Positions 20,691 to 33,296 of a DNA stretch of 64,000 nucleotides are shown one piece after another. Origin of the DNA: Plantago ovata (lineage: Eukaryota; Streptophyta; Magnoliopsida; Lamiales; Plantaginaceae). Under the pieces are notes generated by a model. That model was not told where the DNA came from. It made no database searches and saw only the letters and a program-made list of their open reading frames with translations. The stretch's first letter is position 1. The number at the start of each line of letters is the position of its first letter. Both the position numbers and the translations under genes were made by a program. The stretch is from assembly GCA_028274465.1 (NCBI GenBank), contig CM051457.1, positions 114,265,982 to 114,329,981 on the forward strand, given 5' to 3'.

Positions 20691-22699
20691 CATCTCCATC
20701 CGATACAAAAATTATGAAATATATTATGTTGCAAATAAATTCCTTAGAGTCGGTTGTAACGTCTCAACTTTCTACATAAAATTACAAAAAACACGCTTAC
20801 GTTCCCAACTCTAAGGATTGTGAAAACCTATACGTACGCACATCAATCTTGTTATAAGGTTCCCGTTTCTCTGGCGGAACATATTTAAAAGTCGACATTT
20901 TATCAATGAAGAGAATTTTCTAATTCGAGAAAAAGATTCTTCGTCAGTCTAACTTCATCACGATATATTATGTGATAAGTCCAAACATGATTCTTTTTAT
21001 TCATTTATTTATTTTTAATATATATAAATATTTCATCACATTATTTTGTATGCACAATATTGGTATATAATTTTACGCATAAATATATCGATCCACCTCT
21101 ATATGGAGAAATAGAAAATATGCCAAATGTCACACTTGCTTAATTACCCAAGAATTATGTTACTCGACATTTAATTGTCAACCGACATTCATTTTCAATG
21201 TACTCCCTCAATAGGAGTATATATTAACTTCTTAAAAAAAAAAAGGATATAGTTAGTAAAAAGACTATACATATATAATAAAGGAACATCGTAAATATAT
21301 GCTGATATATGCGAGAAATAGTCCTAAGCGCTGCCGGGCATACTGACTAAATGTTACTCTATTGATTACTATTTACTATCGTTCGTTCTACGTGTGCTAA
21401 TGAATCACAATTACATAATTTTAAACATCGATAAAGATTGCGAATACCTAACTTCGAAGTTTGCAAGCTCTTGAATGATTACATAATTTTGAAACTCGAT
21501 ACTTGAAATCCATTCAACTTCTATAAAACGATGGATTAGAGTTAGACGATAGTAGAATCCATACTTTACTCGTTAACACTTTCTACTTACCCATCTAAGT
21601 TATTAATGTGAATAGCTAGCTAGTTAATTAATGAATTAGTTGGTCAATCTAAATTAGAATACTTAAAAAGTGTGATTAATCTTGTCGAATCCACAATTAC
21701 AGATCTGTTAAGTTGGTAAACAAGCACTTGCATATTGCCACTTAAGTGCACATATATAGAATCAAAGTAGGACCTTTAAGATTACGACAAACATATAGAT
21801 AAATAGTAACACAGTCAATTTAATTGCTAACCTCACTTATCAACCCTATCACATAATAGTAGTAATAATTACTAGTAACATAGACAGATTAGTTCTGATA
21901 TCTTTTTAATTAATGTAAGACTTAAACTTGATTAATAAGTCGAGGGCAATTTCGTCTTTAAAAAACAAGCCAAGTAACAAGATATATATGGTGCAAGGGC
22001 TTTTTTTGTGTGAATTTATAAACATGGAAATGATGAGTAAAGCTACCCTTTTTCAGCGTCAAGAAATTTAAAAATTGAGGACTTATATTGGCGTTTTTTC
22101 CCCTCTAGGGAATTGAAGGCAGCTTAAAACACGCGGTAAGGCCAATATATTGTATCATATTAGGGGATTAACAACTACAATAACAATAACGTATAGGTGT
22201 TAAAATATCTTTTAGATGGTAGGTGATTCAAGGGTGTACGTCGCACTGCTCACTCCCTAACACATTTCGAACCCTTAGAACTGTCCTCTTTTTGTTTCAA
22301 TGTCATTCAACATGAAATGAAATGATTAAAGAAAGGGAAATGAAAAAAAGGGTCGATGGATTTTCTTAATAAAATTCACGAGATAAATAAAAGGCAAGGC
22401 AGGTGGGTTATATATCTCATGTTTGCTTCACGCAAGCAGCTAATGAGGTTTGCTTCATCGCGTGGCTTCAAAGTATTCACTTAGTGTTTAAAAACCACCT
22501 CTTCTTCACTTTCTCTACTTCATTTTTCTTTCTTCTACCTTGCTAGCTTTTCACAAAATTACAACACAACACAACACAACAAAAAGAGATGCATAAAACC
22601 CTAATTACATAAATCTCTTTCCTTTTCTTTTTCTTTTACTTCTCTTCTCCTCGAACGATTTTAATACCGAAAAACCCTATCTCTGATACCAACTTAATC
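20691..22699. other. Upstream region of LBD gene 1
   Basis: AT-rich and without ORFs of interest. 20703-20744 repeats 20323-20364 in the same direction. A possible TATA element (TTATATAT) lies near 22408-22416, about 285 bp before the ATG. The leader has an ACAAC microsatellite (22560-22582) and a CT-rich stretch (22610-22655). Confidence 0.5.
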
Positions 22700-25600
22700 A
22701 TGAGTACTCCAAGCCTGGTTAATAACAACTCGGGAGGAGGCGGTGGGAGTAACAGTGGTAGCGGCGGTGGTGGTGGCGGCGGTGGTCCATGTGGAGCATG
22801 CAAGTTTCTTAGAAGGAAATGTGTAGCCGGGTGTATTTTCGCTCCCTACTTCGACTCAGAGCAAGGGGCAGCTCATTTTGCGGCTGTCCACAAGGTTTTC
22901 GGAGCGAGCAACGTGTCGAAACTCCTCCTCCACATCCCCGTGCACAAACGGCTCGATGCGGTGGTGACCATTTGTTATGAGGCCCAAGCTAGGCTGAGGG
23001 ATCCAGTGTATGGATGTGTTGCTCACATCTTTGCTCTACAACAACAGGTATATATGTACATATAGAGATTGTTTGATTACTACTTAGTACTATTACTATT
23101 AATTACAACTAATGAATAGTATTGATTACATGAAATTATATTGTTGGTAAACAGTTAAATGCTTGATGTGTGTATGAAAGTGAGATTTTTTAGATGTGTT
23201 GTGCTATAGAAGATCGATCTGTCATATCGGAGTTGGTAAAACTAAGGACATGTGAAGAATCCTTTTAATTGCTTCATGTTTTATCTCTTCTCATATACAC
23301 TATAGTTTTTCAAAAAAAATAATTAAAGCAAATTTTCCATTTTATCTTCGAATTATTGATGTCCAATTTCATCAATCTTAAAGGCTTATAGTAACTTACA
23401 AGTATACCTTCTTCTCACACACAATTGAAATTACTAAGATCCCAATCAAGAATCATATTTTATGCAACTTTGGAAAGCAGAAAAAGAAAATATGAGAATG
23501 GGAAAAATTAAATATTCCTTAAAGATTGACTATTAATCTATCATCCAAATTGGGATTTGATCCTATCTTTTCTCAGGAACAAAGTCAACATAACTACAAT
23601 TTTTAAAGATTGAGTTGGCAAATTTGTTTTTGCATATATATGCAATATTAGTTTTGTTTAGAGACATTCACCACACTTTGGAATTAGACCTTGAGCAAAA
23701 ATGGAAAAACTACACATTAACACTTAATTTGGTGTATGACTGGATTTGGGAGCAAACGAAAGTCGGGTTTGAATGTAAGGTTTTGATTTTGTTATATCAG
23801 GTTAAGGTTGTAGTGTATTACTTGGACACATCTTTTGTACTTTTGGTGTGCATAAATAAAAAATTTACCGTTGATAAAATAAATCAATTTTACATATTGA
23901 TTGTTACAAATTAGTTGTAAAGATGTGTTTTAAAAATATATTTTATTTAAGGGTTAATTAAATTCAACAGTTGTTGATTTAATTGGTAAAATATTTAAAT
24001 AATTGAATTCATTTAAGTAAAATTATGAATTAGAGTATTGTGAATGTGAAAAACAATGTCGGGAAAGTCCGACGAAATTCGACTAGATTAATCATCCTAT
24101 CGGACCACGGACAAATGGAAAAAATATAGTAGTAGCATTGCATGATAGTAGTATATGGGTACTAGAAGTACTCGTAGATATAGGAGGAGGAATGAGTGGA
24201 GCATGATGTGTTACAGTAGGGGAACAGTTATATGGTTTACTGAAATCAAGAAACCAGAAATCTCTGACTGACTGACTAAGAATTGAATTTAATTTATGAT
24301 GTTAGATGTGTATACTAAGAGAATAATTATTATTCATTCTTTGTTGGCTCAACTTTTTTGTTGCATATTTCATAAATCTTGCTGTTATTGAGGAATTTGT
24401 CGGTCATATATTTTATAAGTCATGTAACGCTAGCTAGCTAACTAACCTTCAATTCATCATCATCTCCATAAATACTAGAAACAGTACTTACACACAAAAT
24501 CTTCAGTACTATAGCTACTATACAAGACCGTATAGTAGATGATGAATATACAGTTTGTTTAAATTTGAGTGTACAATTTTAAGTGCTTTAGTTGCAGATT
24601 TTGTGGAGAGTTTTCTTCTTTTTCGTTTAGAAGAGAACATGAAACATGTTTGCATACGGACAATGTAGCTAGCTGTTCCTTTTGCATCACCCTAACTGAA
24701 CTTGCTTGTCTCTATTTGCTTCTTTAAACACCAACAATCCAATACACGCGCTGCGCGTTATATATGAGCTTTTTTCGGATAAATAAATATGTTATACTCA
24801 TTTAAAAGTTTATTAATATCAGTTCTATTCAATTCTATTTAGTTCATTGTAGTTGTTCAAATTCTTTGGTTCAGTTCAAATTTACTTAAATACTTTTATA
24901 ATAAAAATAAATTTAATTCAACTTTGAATAGTTCTATTCAGTCCTATCTATTCGGTTTTGTTCATTTGTATTGAGTCGAAAATAACATATCCTTAATCAT
25001 CTAATTAATTAAGTCGATTAGTATTTTGTATCTTCATTGAGTTGTTGCTTTGAACGTAAGTCACGTCTCTGTTAACAACTAGCTAGTCTTGTCACCTCGA
25101 TTTGCTTGTCTTGGCAAGAAACTATATATATATATATAGTACAACATACTTATATAGCTGCCCCAAATTTCAAATGTTTTGACAATACTCTAAGCATTCA
25201 CTACTAAAAGTATACTACTACTCCTTAGTTAATTCATAGTCTAATTAATCTTGTACCTTTGTCTTAATTAATGATCGATTTTAGCAATTAATTAAATAGA
25301 CAATGCATATTAGCTATATGTGTATTTCACTTTTTCACAAATATAAAGAGATGAGAACTAAAAACGCAATGTTTGGAAACTCTTCTTTTGTTGTTCCTTT
25401 CCTCTAAATTTCTTTACATAATCGCCAATTGAATCAAGCCCGAGACCTTTTTGAATGCCTATGTTTCAGTTTGACATTGGACTATTAGCACTTTGACTCT
25501 TTTCCTAAACACTAAACAAAGTATCGGAATTAAAAATATTCATTTTTTTTTAAACGGCTAAAATTTTATTAATACTTCGAGTATATAAATTGATAACTTT

Positions 25601-26077
25601 AAAAAATTTATTATAAAAATATTCATTTTATAATATATGAATTGATGATTGATTAATATGGACATACTGCAGGTGGTGAACCTCCAAGCAGAACTGTCGT
25701 ATTTACAAGCCCACCTTGCGACAATGGAGCTTCCAGCACCACCACCGTTCCCGCAAGCTCAACCACTGATACCCATCTCCGACATGCCAGCTGGCAGTTC
25801 ATCTGTGCCAACAACATACGACCTATCAACTCTGTTCGACCCAATTGTGCATCCTACATGGACAGTACTCCAGCAGCAGAGGCAGCAAATGGACCCGCGC
25901 CAATTCTCCACCACCAACACCAGGTCACCACCAACTGGAGAGATGAGTTTAGGAGGCGGGGATCTTCAGGAACTGGCACGTGAGCTGCTCAACCGTCATT
26001 CTCCTCCGGCTATTGTGCCCTGCAGCAGGAACCATCAAGCTGCTTCACCAACCAGCTTGCCACCTCAGTCCAGATGA
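22700..26077 (+). CDS. LOB-domain (LBD) transcription factor, class I, LBD18/LBD30-like
   Basis: Two exons, 22700-23047 and 25673-26077, with GT..AG and phase kept, encode 250 residues. LBD proteins are plant-specific DNA-binding regulators of organ boundaries, lateral roots and vascular tissue, acting in the nucleus. After a Gly/Ser-rich start comes the cysteine motif CX2CX6CX3C ([15 protein letters not shown]), then the GAS block ([20 protein letters not shown]), [17 protein letters not shown] and a leucine zipper-like repeat ([20 protein letters not shown]), which defines class I. The closest remembered relatives are LBD18 and LBD30 (JLO). The Pro/Gln-rich tail ends with [12 protein letters not shown]. 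The intron position after QQQ is typical of the group. The 2.6-kb intron contains a reversed LINE-like tail (25546-25575) but no gene. Confidence 0.96.
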
Positions 26078-26596
26078 TCGACTTATCATGCATGGGAAAA
26101 TGGTCTTTAATTAGCCACAATTTTTGTTTACCGGTAATTAATTAATTAATTAAAAATATCGAACCTAGCTACAGTTTTTGTTTTTGTTTTGTTTTATGTA
26201 AACTCATCATATGGTCCATAACTAATCTCCAAATGTTTATTTATTTATTTTATTTTATTTTTTAAAATTATTTTCTTAACCGCTTAATTAATTTTGAGCT
26301 CACTGTAGTAGCTAGGTTTTACATGCATGTATGTTGAGATTATTTATACTCGTTGGAACTAAACAAACCGAGCTCTAAGTATAGATAATATGATTTGAGT
26401 TCGAGTTTGGCTTGCATTTTAGCTTAATTTAAGCTCACGGCTAGAGTGTTGTTCAATCTCAAGTCAAACTGCTCGATACATAGCATGTACATATATAACA
26501 CCTAACATTAATCACAGATCATCTCAATTTGGGATTGAACTGTGTAACTCATGTACATTTCCAAACATACTAGCTAGCCATATGCTAGTGAGCTAG
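26078..26596. other. 3' flank of LBD gene 1
   Basis: AT-rich, with a TAAT run (26134-26150). 26340-26470 has GAGCTC / GAGTTCGAG words resembling the CTCGAG-rich hAT-like repeats at 46.9 and 48.1 kb. No gene seen. Confidence 0.45.
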
Positions 26597-29132
26597 CTCT
26601 AAGGAGCTTTGAATTGGTTTCGGGACTAAAAATCAACTTCCAAAAGAGCCGGCTCATTGGAGTGGGAATTCAAGAAGCGATTCTAGAGTCATGGGCGTCA
26701 CTTCTCGGATGCAAGATTGAGGTAACTCCTTTTACTTATCTAGGACTCCCAATCGGGGGTCTAGCTAGAGAAAAATGTTTATGAAAAGGTGTTAAAGAGA
26801 AATTTTCAAGACGGTTGGGAAACTTAGAAAACAAGTATCTATCCCTTGGAGGAAGAGTGGTGGTTATTAATGCGGTACTTGGAGCTCTCCCCGTTTATTA
26901 CCTTTCCTTTTTTAAAGCTCCGATTGGCATCCTTGATGAGTTAAAGGGTCTTCAAAGAAGGTTTCTTTTGGGAGGAAATATTGACAAAGAAAAAAGGAAG
27001 ATTTCTTGGGTAGCTTGGAAACATGTATGTAGACCGAAGTCAAAAGGAGGTCTAGGAGTCAAAGACTTGAAAGCATTCCACTTGGCACTCTTGGGAAGGT
27101 GGAGTTGGAGAATTTTACAAGGAGGGAACGACTTTTGGATGAAGGTTTTAGAATCAAAGTATGGGATGTGGAAAAAGAATGTGGAGATTGTGACAAAAGG
27201 AAAAAGAGTACCAAGGCTTTGGTCGGATTGGTGGAGGAACTTGATTAATTTCGTAGGAGCGAAGGAGTGGTTCGACAAAGGGTGTAAAAGAGAGGTGGTG
27301 GATGGATCAAAAACTTCTTTTTGGGATGAAAGGTGGGGAGGTAGAGAAGGGGTATTGAAGGAAAGTTTTCCAAGACTTTTTAATTTGGATATTAGAAAAG
27401 ATTGTAAGGTGGAAGAAAGAGTGACTTGGAGGGATGGAAGAGCTATCTTTAAGGGGAATTGGAGAAGAGCTCTCTTTGTTTGGGAGAAGGAAGAGGAAGA
27501 GAGATTGAGACTCTTGGTAGAAGCATCCACGCGAGGTAATGGAATCGAGGATACTTGGAGATGGACGACAAGCAAGGAAGGAGATTATTCAACCAAGGAG
27601 GGTTACCGAGTGTTACACGAATTCGAGGAAGATATGGTACTACAAAGATGGGCAAAGGAGATTTGGTGCAAGATGGCCCCTCTAAAAGTAAATGTGTTCG
27701 TGTGGAAAGCTATTCAAGATAGATTGCCCACAAAGATAAACCTAGAAAGAAGGGGCGTGGTTTTAAGTGAGACGGAACGAACTTGTAAGTGGTGTGGGGA
27801 AGAGGAGGAGACTACTTGGCATATTTTAGGAGGGTGTGAGTTCGCAAAAAGGGTGTGGAGAATCGTGTATGGGTGGTTAAGGATTGATGACATTCTAGGA
27901 GACAATTTACTAGAGAACTTGGAAAACCATGGAAGGAGCGCCCCAAGAGGTCTAAAAGAGGTTTGGCAATTGATTTGGCATGTTACAACTTGGAATCTTT
28001 GGTTGGCAAGGAACGAGGCCGTTTTTACCGGGGTAATTCTTAATCATTGGCAAGTGGTGGAGAAGGTGAAATTGATTAGTTGGCATTGGTTAAAAGGAAT
28101 AGATACTTTGAAGATTCATGACTCTATTGCTTCTTGGATTATGGAACCACAACTTTGTTTGGGAGGAGTGTAGACATTGAGGTTCCTTGTCTTCGAGTTG
28201 GTTACTGCATGAGGTATTGAGTTTGGTCGGTTTTTCTAATGCTTAACTTTTCTCGTGCTCTATTGTTTGATGGTTTAGGTACTTCATTGGGAGGTCTCAA
28301 GTGGCTATTCCGTGCTCCATTCCATCATGTGGTGAGTTAAGCTTTCTCTCTTGATTTCGTAACTCTTGAGTTGGTGTGGCTTTAAATTTTTCTTGCCACT
28401 TGTGGGTTATGTGTACTTAAGGGGAGGGATAGGGGAAACATACTCGTAGTCATCCCGCATTAACAAGGATGGACCTTGGCGTTTGATGAAGCTTTCGTAT
28501 GTTCCTATCTTAAAGTGGCTCGTTTTAAGTACACTCTCCTACATAGGGTGTAGGAGCGTGACCAACCAAGTGTTGCGATTCGGTTTGGAGCTTTAAAAGT
28601 TCTTGGTACTTGTTTGCCGTTTGATGAGGGTGTACAAGGAATAGACTATATCTTCCACCACGTTAAGGAAACCGGCGTGATGTGGGAGTATAGGAAAATT
28701 ATTTTAAAATGCTTGTTACATTCTCAACATTCATCCGTGGTTTGCTACTTCGAAAGGAAAATTCTCTCTGTTTGGTTGCCCCTTCACACTCGGGACCTTT
28801 GGAGGTTGTCGTTTTGTTCCACTTCAATTTTGCTAGACACTTGTCCTTGTTGGGCACTGATGTTCGGTTTTAAAGCCTATGGGTCAAAGGATGCTCCTCC
28901 TATTCTTGCTACTGGAGGTCTCAAGTAAGGATTAGCTTTGCTCTGTTGGAGAGTTTTAGGCCACTGTTTTTTCTTGTAATTTTAGCTTTAGCTCTTATGG
29001 TGGCGGTGTTGGGAGTTTCTTGTTTTCGTGTTATTAAAGTTGTTGTACTAGACTTGTTATGGTGGATTACGAGTATATCTTATACTCGTAATTTTATTAA
29101 TAAATATTAGCCGTTTCAAAAAAAAAAAAAAG
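26597..29132 (+). mobile_element. L1-type LINE A, 5'-truncated
   Basis: Sense is plus. Homology starts inside the RT (SFELVSGLKINFQKS near 26607; FTYLGLPIGG). After an in-frame TGA at 26782 it is open from 26785 to 28173 (SLGGRVVVINAVLGALPVYY, KGGLGVKDL). The zf-RVT region CKWCGEEEETTWHILGGCEF follows. No endonuclease or RT catalytic block remains. A 940-bp 3' UTR ends in a perfect 11-bp stem-loop (29066-29092) and a poly(A) tail (29119-29132). I could not identify a target duplication. Confidence 0.9.
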
Positions 29133-29588
29133 CATACAAAAATGAATTTGGGGTGGATTATCGAGAATACATTTTTATTTTCATTGCCCAAATTCAAAAT
29201 CCCTGACTTTGGGTATGAATTCTCTTCCTTAAAAAAATAAAATAAGTAAATATATAAATAAACAATCCATATTATAGTATACAATAAATCACTTTTTTTC
29301 ATATATCATTATGCGATTTTTCGCTCTCTCACATTTTTTGTTTCATCTCTAGTTGTTTATTGCCCACTCATAATATTATTCGTTGTACCAAGGCACGCAA
29401 ATACAACAACATCAAGGTGTTGATTCCAGGAAGCAACTAAATCGAAAATCACACCTTCCCTGTATCAATAGATATCGGCATCTAGCCCTTTTTCTATGAG
29501 ATTGTTGTTTTATGTTAGGAAACTTGTAGAAAGGAAAAAGGAGGCTACATTCTTAGCTTTGTGGTTGATCGAGAAAGTCTGCAAGTTC
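29133..29588. other. Spacer between two converging LINEs
   Basis: About 455 bp of AT-rich text between the poly(A) end of LINE A and the poly(A) end of LINE B. No gene seen. Confidence 0.5.
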
Positions 29589-32500
29589 ATTTTTTTTAAG
29601 CGACTAAAAATGTTATTAATCACCAATAAAGAGTTAATACAATAAGGTGCATAAGAGATGCACACCGATCGAAAAACCTCAAGAACCAAAAGCAACCTAG
29701 CAAGTGAAGTTTATTAGTCAAGAGCAATTCCCATCACCGTTATGACCGTTGCAACTACTTGACCCCCTCCCCTCCCCCCGTCTAGTATGTCCATCCTACT
29801 AGCAAGAGACCAAGATCCGGGGAGTTTACAAGTTGTTCCACCAACTCTTAGTCAAGTCAAAAGGAGTTGACATATATTTCGTAGCAAGTTAAGGGGACTT
29901 AGCTAGAAATGAAAGATAATTTCTCCTTTGGGCCACGAGACAATCATGGAAAGGGAAATTGGCAAGTGTATACCCTTCACAAGTTACATCAAAACCACTA
30001 CAACAAGAAACAAGAGAATCGAAGAAAGCTCAAAGACACCAAACCAAGGAGGCAAAATGCCCTTCAAAACCAAGGAGACAAACACTACCCTCTTCAAGCC
30101 TTCAAAAGCCAAGCTTGAGCACACTTGGATGATCAATTTTACCAAAGACCACGTCAACTCGAAAGGAAGTATAGGCACGAGACGGATTGTACATCCTCAC
30201 CAAGTATCATCACGATAGTACCAAACCAAAGGGCAAGCACGGAGCCAAGAGAAAACCCAACACCTCAACCCGAAAGACTCATGCGATCACGCTCCTACAC
30301 CCTATGTCGGAAAGTGAACTTAAAAGGAGCAACTTTAAGATATGAACATCTGAAACTTCATCAAACGCCAAGGTCCATCCTTGTTCATGCGGGATGAATA
30401 CGATCGACTTTTGTTAACCCTATTCCTCCTTTTAAGTTCACACAACCCACAAGTGGCAAGCAATTTAAGGCCACACCAACATGAGACTACGTGTCAACTG
30501 AAGAACCATATGGTCCTCTCCGAGCTTTTTAATCTTGACTACAAGAAGCTCAAGTCCTCGGAACACGTCTCCTTCCCAAATCTACTCACCAATTGGAAAA
30601 GGAGAAAGACATGGTACACTCCACAAGCCGACAATCTCATGGAAACAAACTTCGGTACCAAAACACAAAACACCAAACAAGTTAGAAAAGGCATAGATGA
30701 ACAAAAATGGCCTCCAACCTCACTCCAAAGGTCACCTACACAAGGAAACAAGAACGAGGAAGAAACATCGTTAGTCGTTAGGAAAGCCAAATGGTATCCT
30801 CCCGACCAAGAGAACTCGACCCCATTCAAGTCACCCTCTTACTTCCCCCTTCACTACAAGTTTAGGCATCTCCGTGGTTCCAAGAACCAATCATGCACCC
30901 GGTCAAACTCCTTTAGCTTACCCTTTCCTTTAAGTCACTACCAACACATCAATTTGATTTTATCTAGAACCGCCCATGGAGTGAAGGGCTCCCCTTTGTA
31001 GTGAAGATGGTTTCTCGCTAGTCAAAGGTTCCATAACGTGCTATGCCAAAAAATTAATTTTCCACAACCTCTTTATGCCCCTCGGTGCCTTATTCACGAA
31101 CCCTTCGAGACAAGAAATCAAATCCGGTTCCACATTGCAATCCATTTGAATCAAATCACACACTAACTCCCACACCTTTCTAGCAAAGGTACACCCCATT
31201 AGTATATGCCGCGTAGATTCTTCCTCCTCTCCACACCCCTTACAAAGGAACTCCGACTCGCTCATAAAGATTTCCCTTTTTTTAAGACTCACCTTTGTTG
31301 GAATTCGGTCTTGGATGACTTTCCAAATAAATGCATTCACATCTGATGGCACCAATTTTGACCAAATCTCCTTGGTCCATCTATCAATATCAAGAACACC
31401 TTCATTGGTGTTTAGATTTCGATACCCATCACAAGTAGAGTAGCACCCCTCATTAGCACTTTCCCACCTCCAAACATCCTTTGAAGATCGAATAATGGTA
31501 GTTTCCACCTCTTCCCTTAGTTTCCTTTCCTCATCCTTTTCCCATAGGAAAAGCTCCTGATCTCCAAACTCCTACAAACTTTGTCACACCCCCTTCCACA
31601 GTCATTATTTCATCCACTTCGCAATCTTTGGACCTCTCCAAAGAAAAAAGTCTCGGATAAGACTCTTTCAAAGGAAGCCCTCCTTCCCCATCCATCCTCC
31701 AAAAAACTAGTGTCCTTACCATCCCCAACCAACCTCTTGTTTAGAAGTAAACCAACCACTAGATCCAGTTGACAAGATATTCCTCCACCGCTCTAACCAC
31801 CTATTTGTCCTTCTTTTCCCCTCTAGAAACTCCTTCACATTCGTTTTCAACTCTACATATTTCGACTCAATCACTTTAAGCCAAATCTCATCTCCTCCTA
31901 CAAGTATTATCCAAACCCACATCCCTAAGAGTGTCAAATTGAAATGATTGAGGTTTTTTTTACCCCAAGTCATCCCCCATTTGGGTTACACACTTTGTCC
32001 CAAGCCACCCATGGAGTCTTCTTTGTCTCCTTCCCCACCTCGCCTTCCCAAAGAAAGTTTCTTTGGAGTCCCATCAAGCTCTTGCCAATTTCAACCGGTA
32101 ATTTGAAGAAAGACAAGTAGTAAATGGGCAAGGCATTGAGAACCACCTTTTCAAAGCTCTCCTTAACACCTTTTCAAAGCCTTCTCTAGCCGCACCCCCA
32201 CCAGTAATCCCAAATAGGAGAAAGGAATTTTCCCAACTCCACACTTGAGATGCCTTGCCCAATCCCCCAACTCCCCTTCCTCAGTTCCAACACCCATAGG
32301 GTACATTTCTATAAATTTATCTTTAGGCCCGGTAATAACTCAAAGATCCTCAAAACGCCTTTCACCACTTTTATATTTTCAAAGGAAGCCTAATCAAAGA
32401 TTAGCGAACCATCGGCAAAATGTGGAAGAGAAATTGGAATCTTCTTAGCTCAGCTCCCACTAGCATCGGCTTCAAACTCCCCAATTCACAAGCTTTCTGA

Positions 32501-32740
32501 ATCATACTACTCAAGCATTCCACAACTACTAGAAACAAGAACGGTGATAGAGGGTCCCCTTGCCTCCTCTTTGGAATGAAAACTCTCTAGTCGGGCTACC
32601 ATTGATCAAGATCGAATTACAAACCGTCGCCACACATTCCTTTATCCACTTTACCCACTTCTCCCCAAACCCCAACATCTTCATCGCTTGAAAGAGAGAA
32701 TCCCAATTGACGGAATCATAGTTGTTGATTGGAAACTTGC
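29589..32740 (-). mobile_element. L1-type LINE B, 5'-truncated and decayed
   Basis: Sense is minus. From 32740 it reads RT text (NYDSVNWDSLFQAMKMLGFG; INGSPTREFSFQRG), then HFADGSLIFD, where FADD would be expected. 32262-31716 and 31728-31531 are post-RT pieces in different frames. 31508-31041 is the zf-RVT region (YSTCDGYRNL; CKGCGEEEESTRHILMGC). Its 3' UTR (30990-29700) matches that of LINE A, and the tail has the stem-loop GTGCAT-CTCTT-ATGCAC (29663-29647) and an A run at 29597-29590. Several frame breaks make it non-functional. ORFs on the plus strand here are shadows. Confidence 0.88.
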
Positions 32741-33296
32741 TCCATCTTGATCCTTAGTATGCATGTTTAGGATTACTATGATTATATATGTTTATTTTAT
32801 TTCATTGCATGATATATGAATTCACATTATATACATTTATGGTGAATTTGTATGTTGATATTATTGGACATGAAGTTATGTTATTCTGTATGAATTGATA
32901 ACTTGATTTGTTCATAATATGGATGTCGTCATGGCACAGACGGTTGTATTATATTCATTGTTAAGTATGTTATTATTAATTTTATTAATTAATATAATTA
33001 ATTAATCATGAGCCCTGCTAACTTGAGTTGACAGAAATTGAAGGTTATGACACATTCAAAAAATTTAAACGTTACCAATACATGTGATCCATATGGATAA
33101 CATTTTTCCAATGACAGAGAATCATAAAGCCAAACCTATATCACTCGTATGCTAATTTCTACCACCATCATTCTATCTCTCTGATTAAATCTCATGTATC
33201 ACATCGTTCTTGTTTCAATTGTTTTGATTAGTTTAAATTCTCTCAATGCTCTGTTAAATTTGCATGTTAGCGATATCAACTGAATGACAACTTACT
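32741..33296. other. AT-rich intergenic DNA
   Basis: No gene or clear repeat seen. Homology to LINE B stops near 32740. Confidence 0.5.

Noticed and set aside
23615-23914. 99-codon ORF in the LBD gene 1 intron
   Set aside because: Lies fully inside the intron, has AT-rich codon use and no recognisable domain.
24735-24765. Hairpin ACGCG-CTG-CGCGT resembling a Helitron end
   Set aside because: No CTAR follows at the right distance on either strand.
30381-31001. 206-codon plus-strand ORF
   Set aside because: Antisense to the 3' UTR and coding region of LINE B.
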